Shown piece after piece: positions 6,631-7,104 of a stretch of 7,104 nucleotides of DNA (the stretch's first letter is position 1; the number at the start of each line of letters is the position of its first letter). Under the pieces are notes generated by a model. It searched no databases, was not told where the DNA came from, and saw nothing but the letters and a program-made list of their open reading frames with translations. The translations under genes were made by a program, and so were the position numbers. This DNA comes from Candidatus Bathyarchaeota archaeon (GTDB lineage: Archaea; Thermoproteota; Bathyarchaeia; Bathyarchaeales; WAQA01): contig WAQA01000199.1 of the NCBI GenBank assembly GCA_015520475.1, positions 1 through 7,104 on the forward strand. The letters are read 5' to 3'.

Positions 6631-7104
6631 TCCTGAGTGTTGGTGATGTTCCTTAACCGCATTTTGGTAACTCTTCGGTTTACGATCTTTAAATCATCTG
6701 CGTGGTAACTTTCAGGATTCGCGCTATTGTGGCGGCGATTTTTAGGATTTTTGGAAATTTGCTATATGTTTTTGGATGGTGTGGGCGTGTGTGGGTGTAT
6801 GTATGTGTGTACGTGCATGTGTGCATGTTTTTAGAGTGGGAGCTTAATGGGGGTTGAACTTGAACTGTTAGATAGAAAGGTTCCAGTGCATAAATTCTTA
6901 GATAAGCTCTCTCACATGCAACACCTAGTGTAATTATGGTGGTTATGATGTGTTTCAAGTATACTTTTAGGGAATTATGAGGTCTAATATAATGGTGTAA
7001 AAATTGTAAAAAATCTCTCTGTATCTTTTGATGTATTTGTGCTTTAGGAAATGTTTATTGATGCATTACGGTTTAATTATGTGGGAAAATGGCTAAAATA
7101 AAGC
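6631..7104 (+). other. G+T-rich low-complexity region without a firm gene
   Basis: This stretch differs from the rest. In 6721-6840 about 94 of 120 plus-strand bases are G or T, by hand count. Repeated T5 runs followed by GGA or AGGA occur at 6739-6775, before the alternating tract. Very short plus-strand frames exist. A GTG-started 51-codon frame (6702-6857) is hydrophobic, with alternating Val/Tyr/Cys/His from the TG repeats. A 28-codon ATG frame (6847-6933) has GGGAG 4 nt upstream and overlaps the first by 11 nt. CTTTAAAT near 6687-6694 could be a box A. At the right edge, ATG 7089 after GTGGGA starts Met-Ala-Lys-Ile-Lys and might be the beginning of a gene that continues outside. None of these has recognisable similarity. 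Confidence 0.45.
6785..6828. repeat. Alternating purine-pyrimidine (TG/CA-rich) tract
   Basis: From 6795 to 6828 every base alternates purine and pyrimidine without a break. One break at 6793-6795 separates it from a further alternating stretch beginning at 6785. The right end is a perfect tandem duplication of the octamer GTGCATGT (6813-6820 and 6821-6828). Such tracts can adopt left-handed Z-DNA under negative supercoiling and are prone to slippage. Whether it does so here is unknown. Confidence 0.7.

Noticed and set aside
6689..6958. 89-codon minus-strand ORF rich in Thr-His-Thr-Tyr
   Set aside because: It is the translation of the TG/CA low-complexity tract and lacks a start signal.

Overview
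The window comes from an archaeon. It encodes the archaeal basal transcription factor TFE, the archaeal tRNA C56 ribose methyltransferase aTrm56 and an archaeal-type GPN-loop GTPase. It also has archaeal box A-like promoter elements (AACTTTA type), GGTGA/GGAGG Shine-Dalgarno sequences, and TTG or GTG starts within tightly packed gene pairs. The protein sequences suggest a TACK-like lineage such as Thermoproteota or Bathyarchaeia, but this cannot be settled from one window.

Positions 1-3723 hold five conserved plus-strand information-processing or housekeeping genes. They are an HflX GTPase cut by the left edge, aTrm56 (its start lies inside the hflX end), TFE, an HD-domain phosphohydrolase (its start overlaps the tfe stop), and a GPN-loop GTPase with its own leader. 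The likely units are hflX-trm56, tfe-HD and the GPN gene alone. Themes are ribosome or translation GTPases, tRNA modification and transcription initiation. The HD enzyme has no known substrate but is translationally coupled to TFE.

Positions 3724-4003 are a spacer ending in a promoter. Positions 4004-4876 encode a xylose isomerase-like TIM-barrel enzyme with all four expected metal ligands and an unknown substrate. Positions 4877-5318 are a convergent gap without a convincing gene, although one frame shows a weak helix-turn-helix-like remnant.

Positions 5319-6572 on the minus strand encode a membrane-anchored or secreted, aromatic- and Gly/Pro-rich protein that I do not recognise. A very AT-rich promoter precedes it. 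From about 6631 to the right edge the DNA changes character. It is G+T-rich on the plus strand, has a long alternating purine-pyrimidine tract, and contains only very short ORFs, two of which overlap by 11 nt.

I found no tRNA, rRNA, CRISPR array, insertion sequence or recognisable defence system. The least explained parts are the orphan exported protein and the low-complexity region upstream of it.
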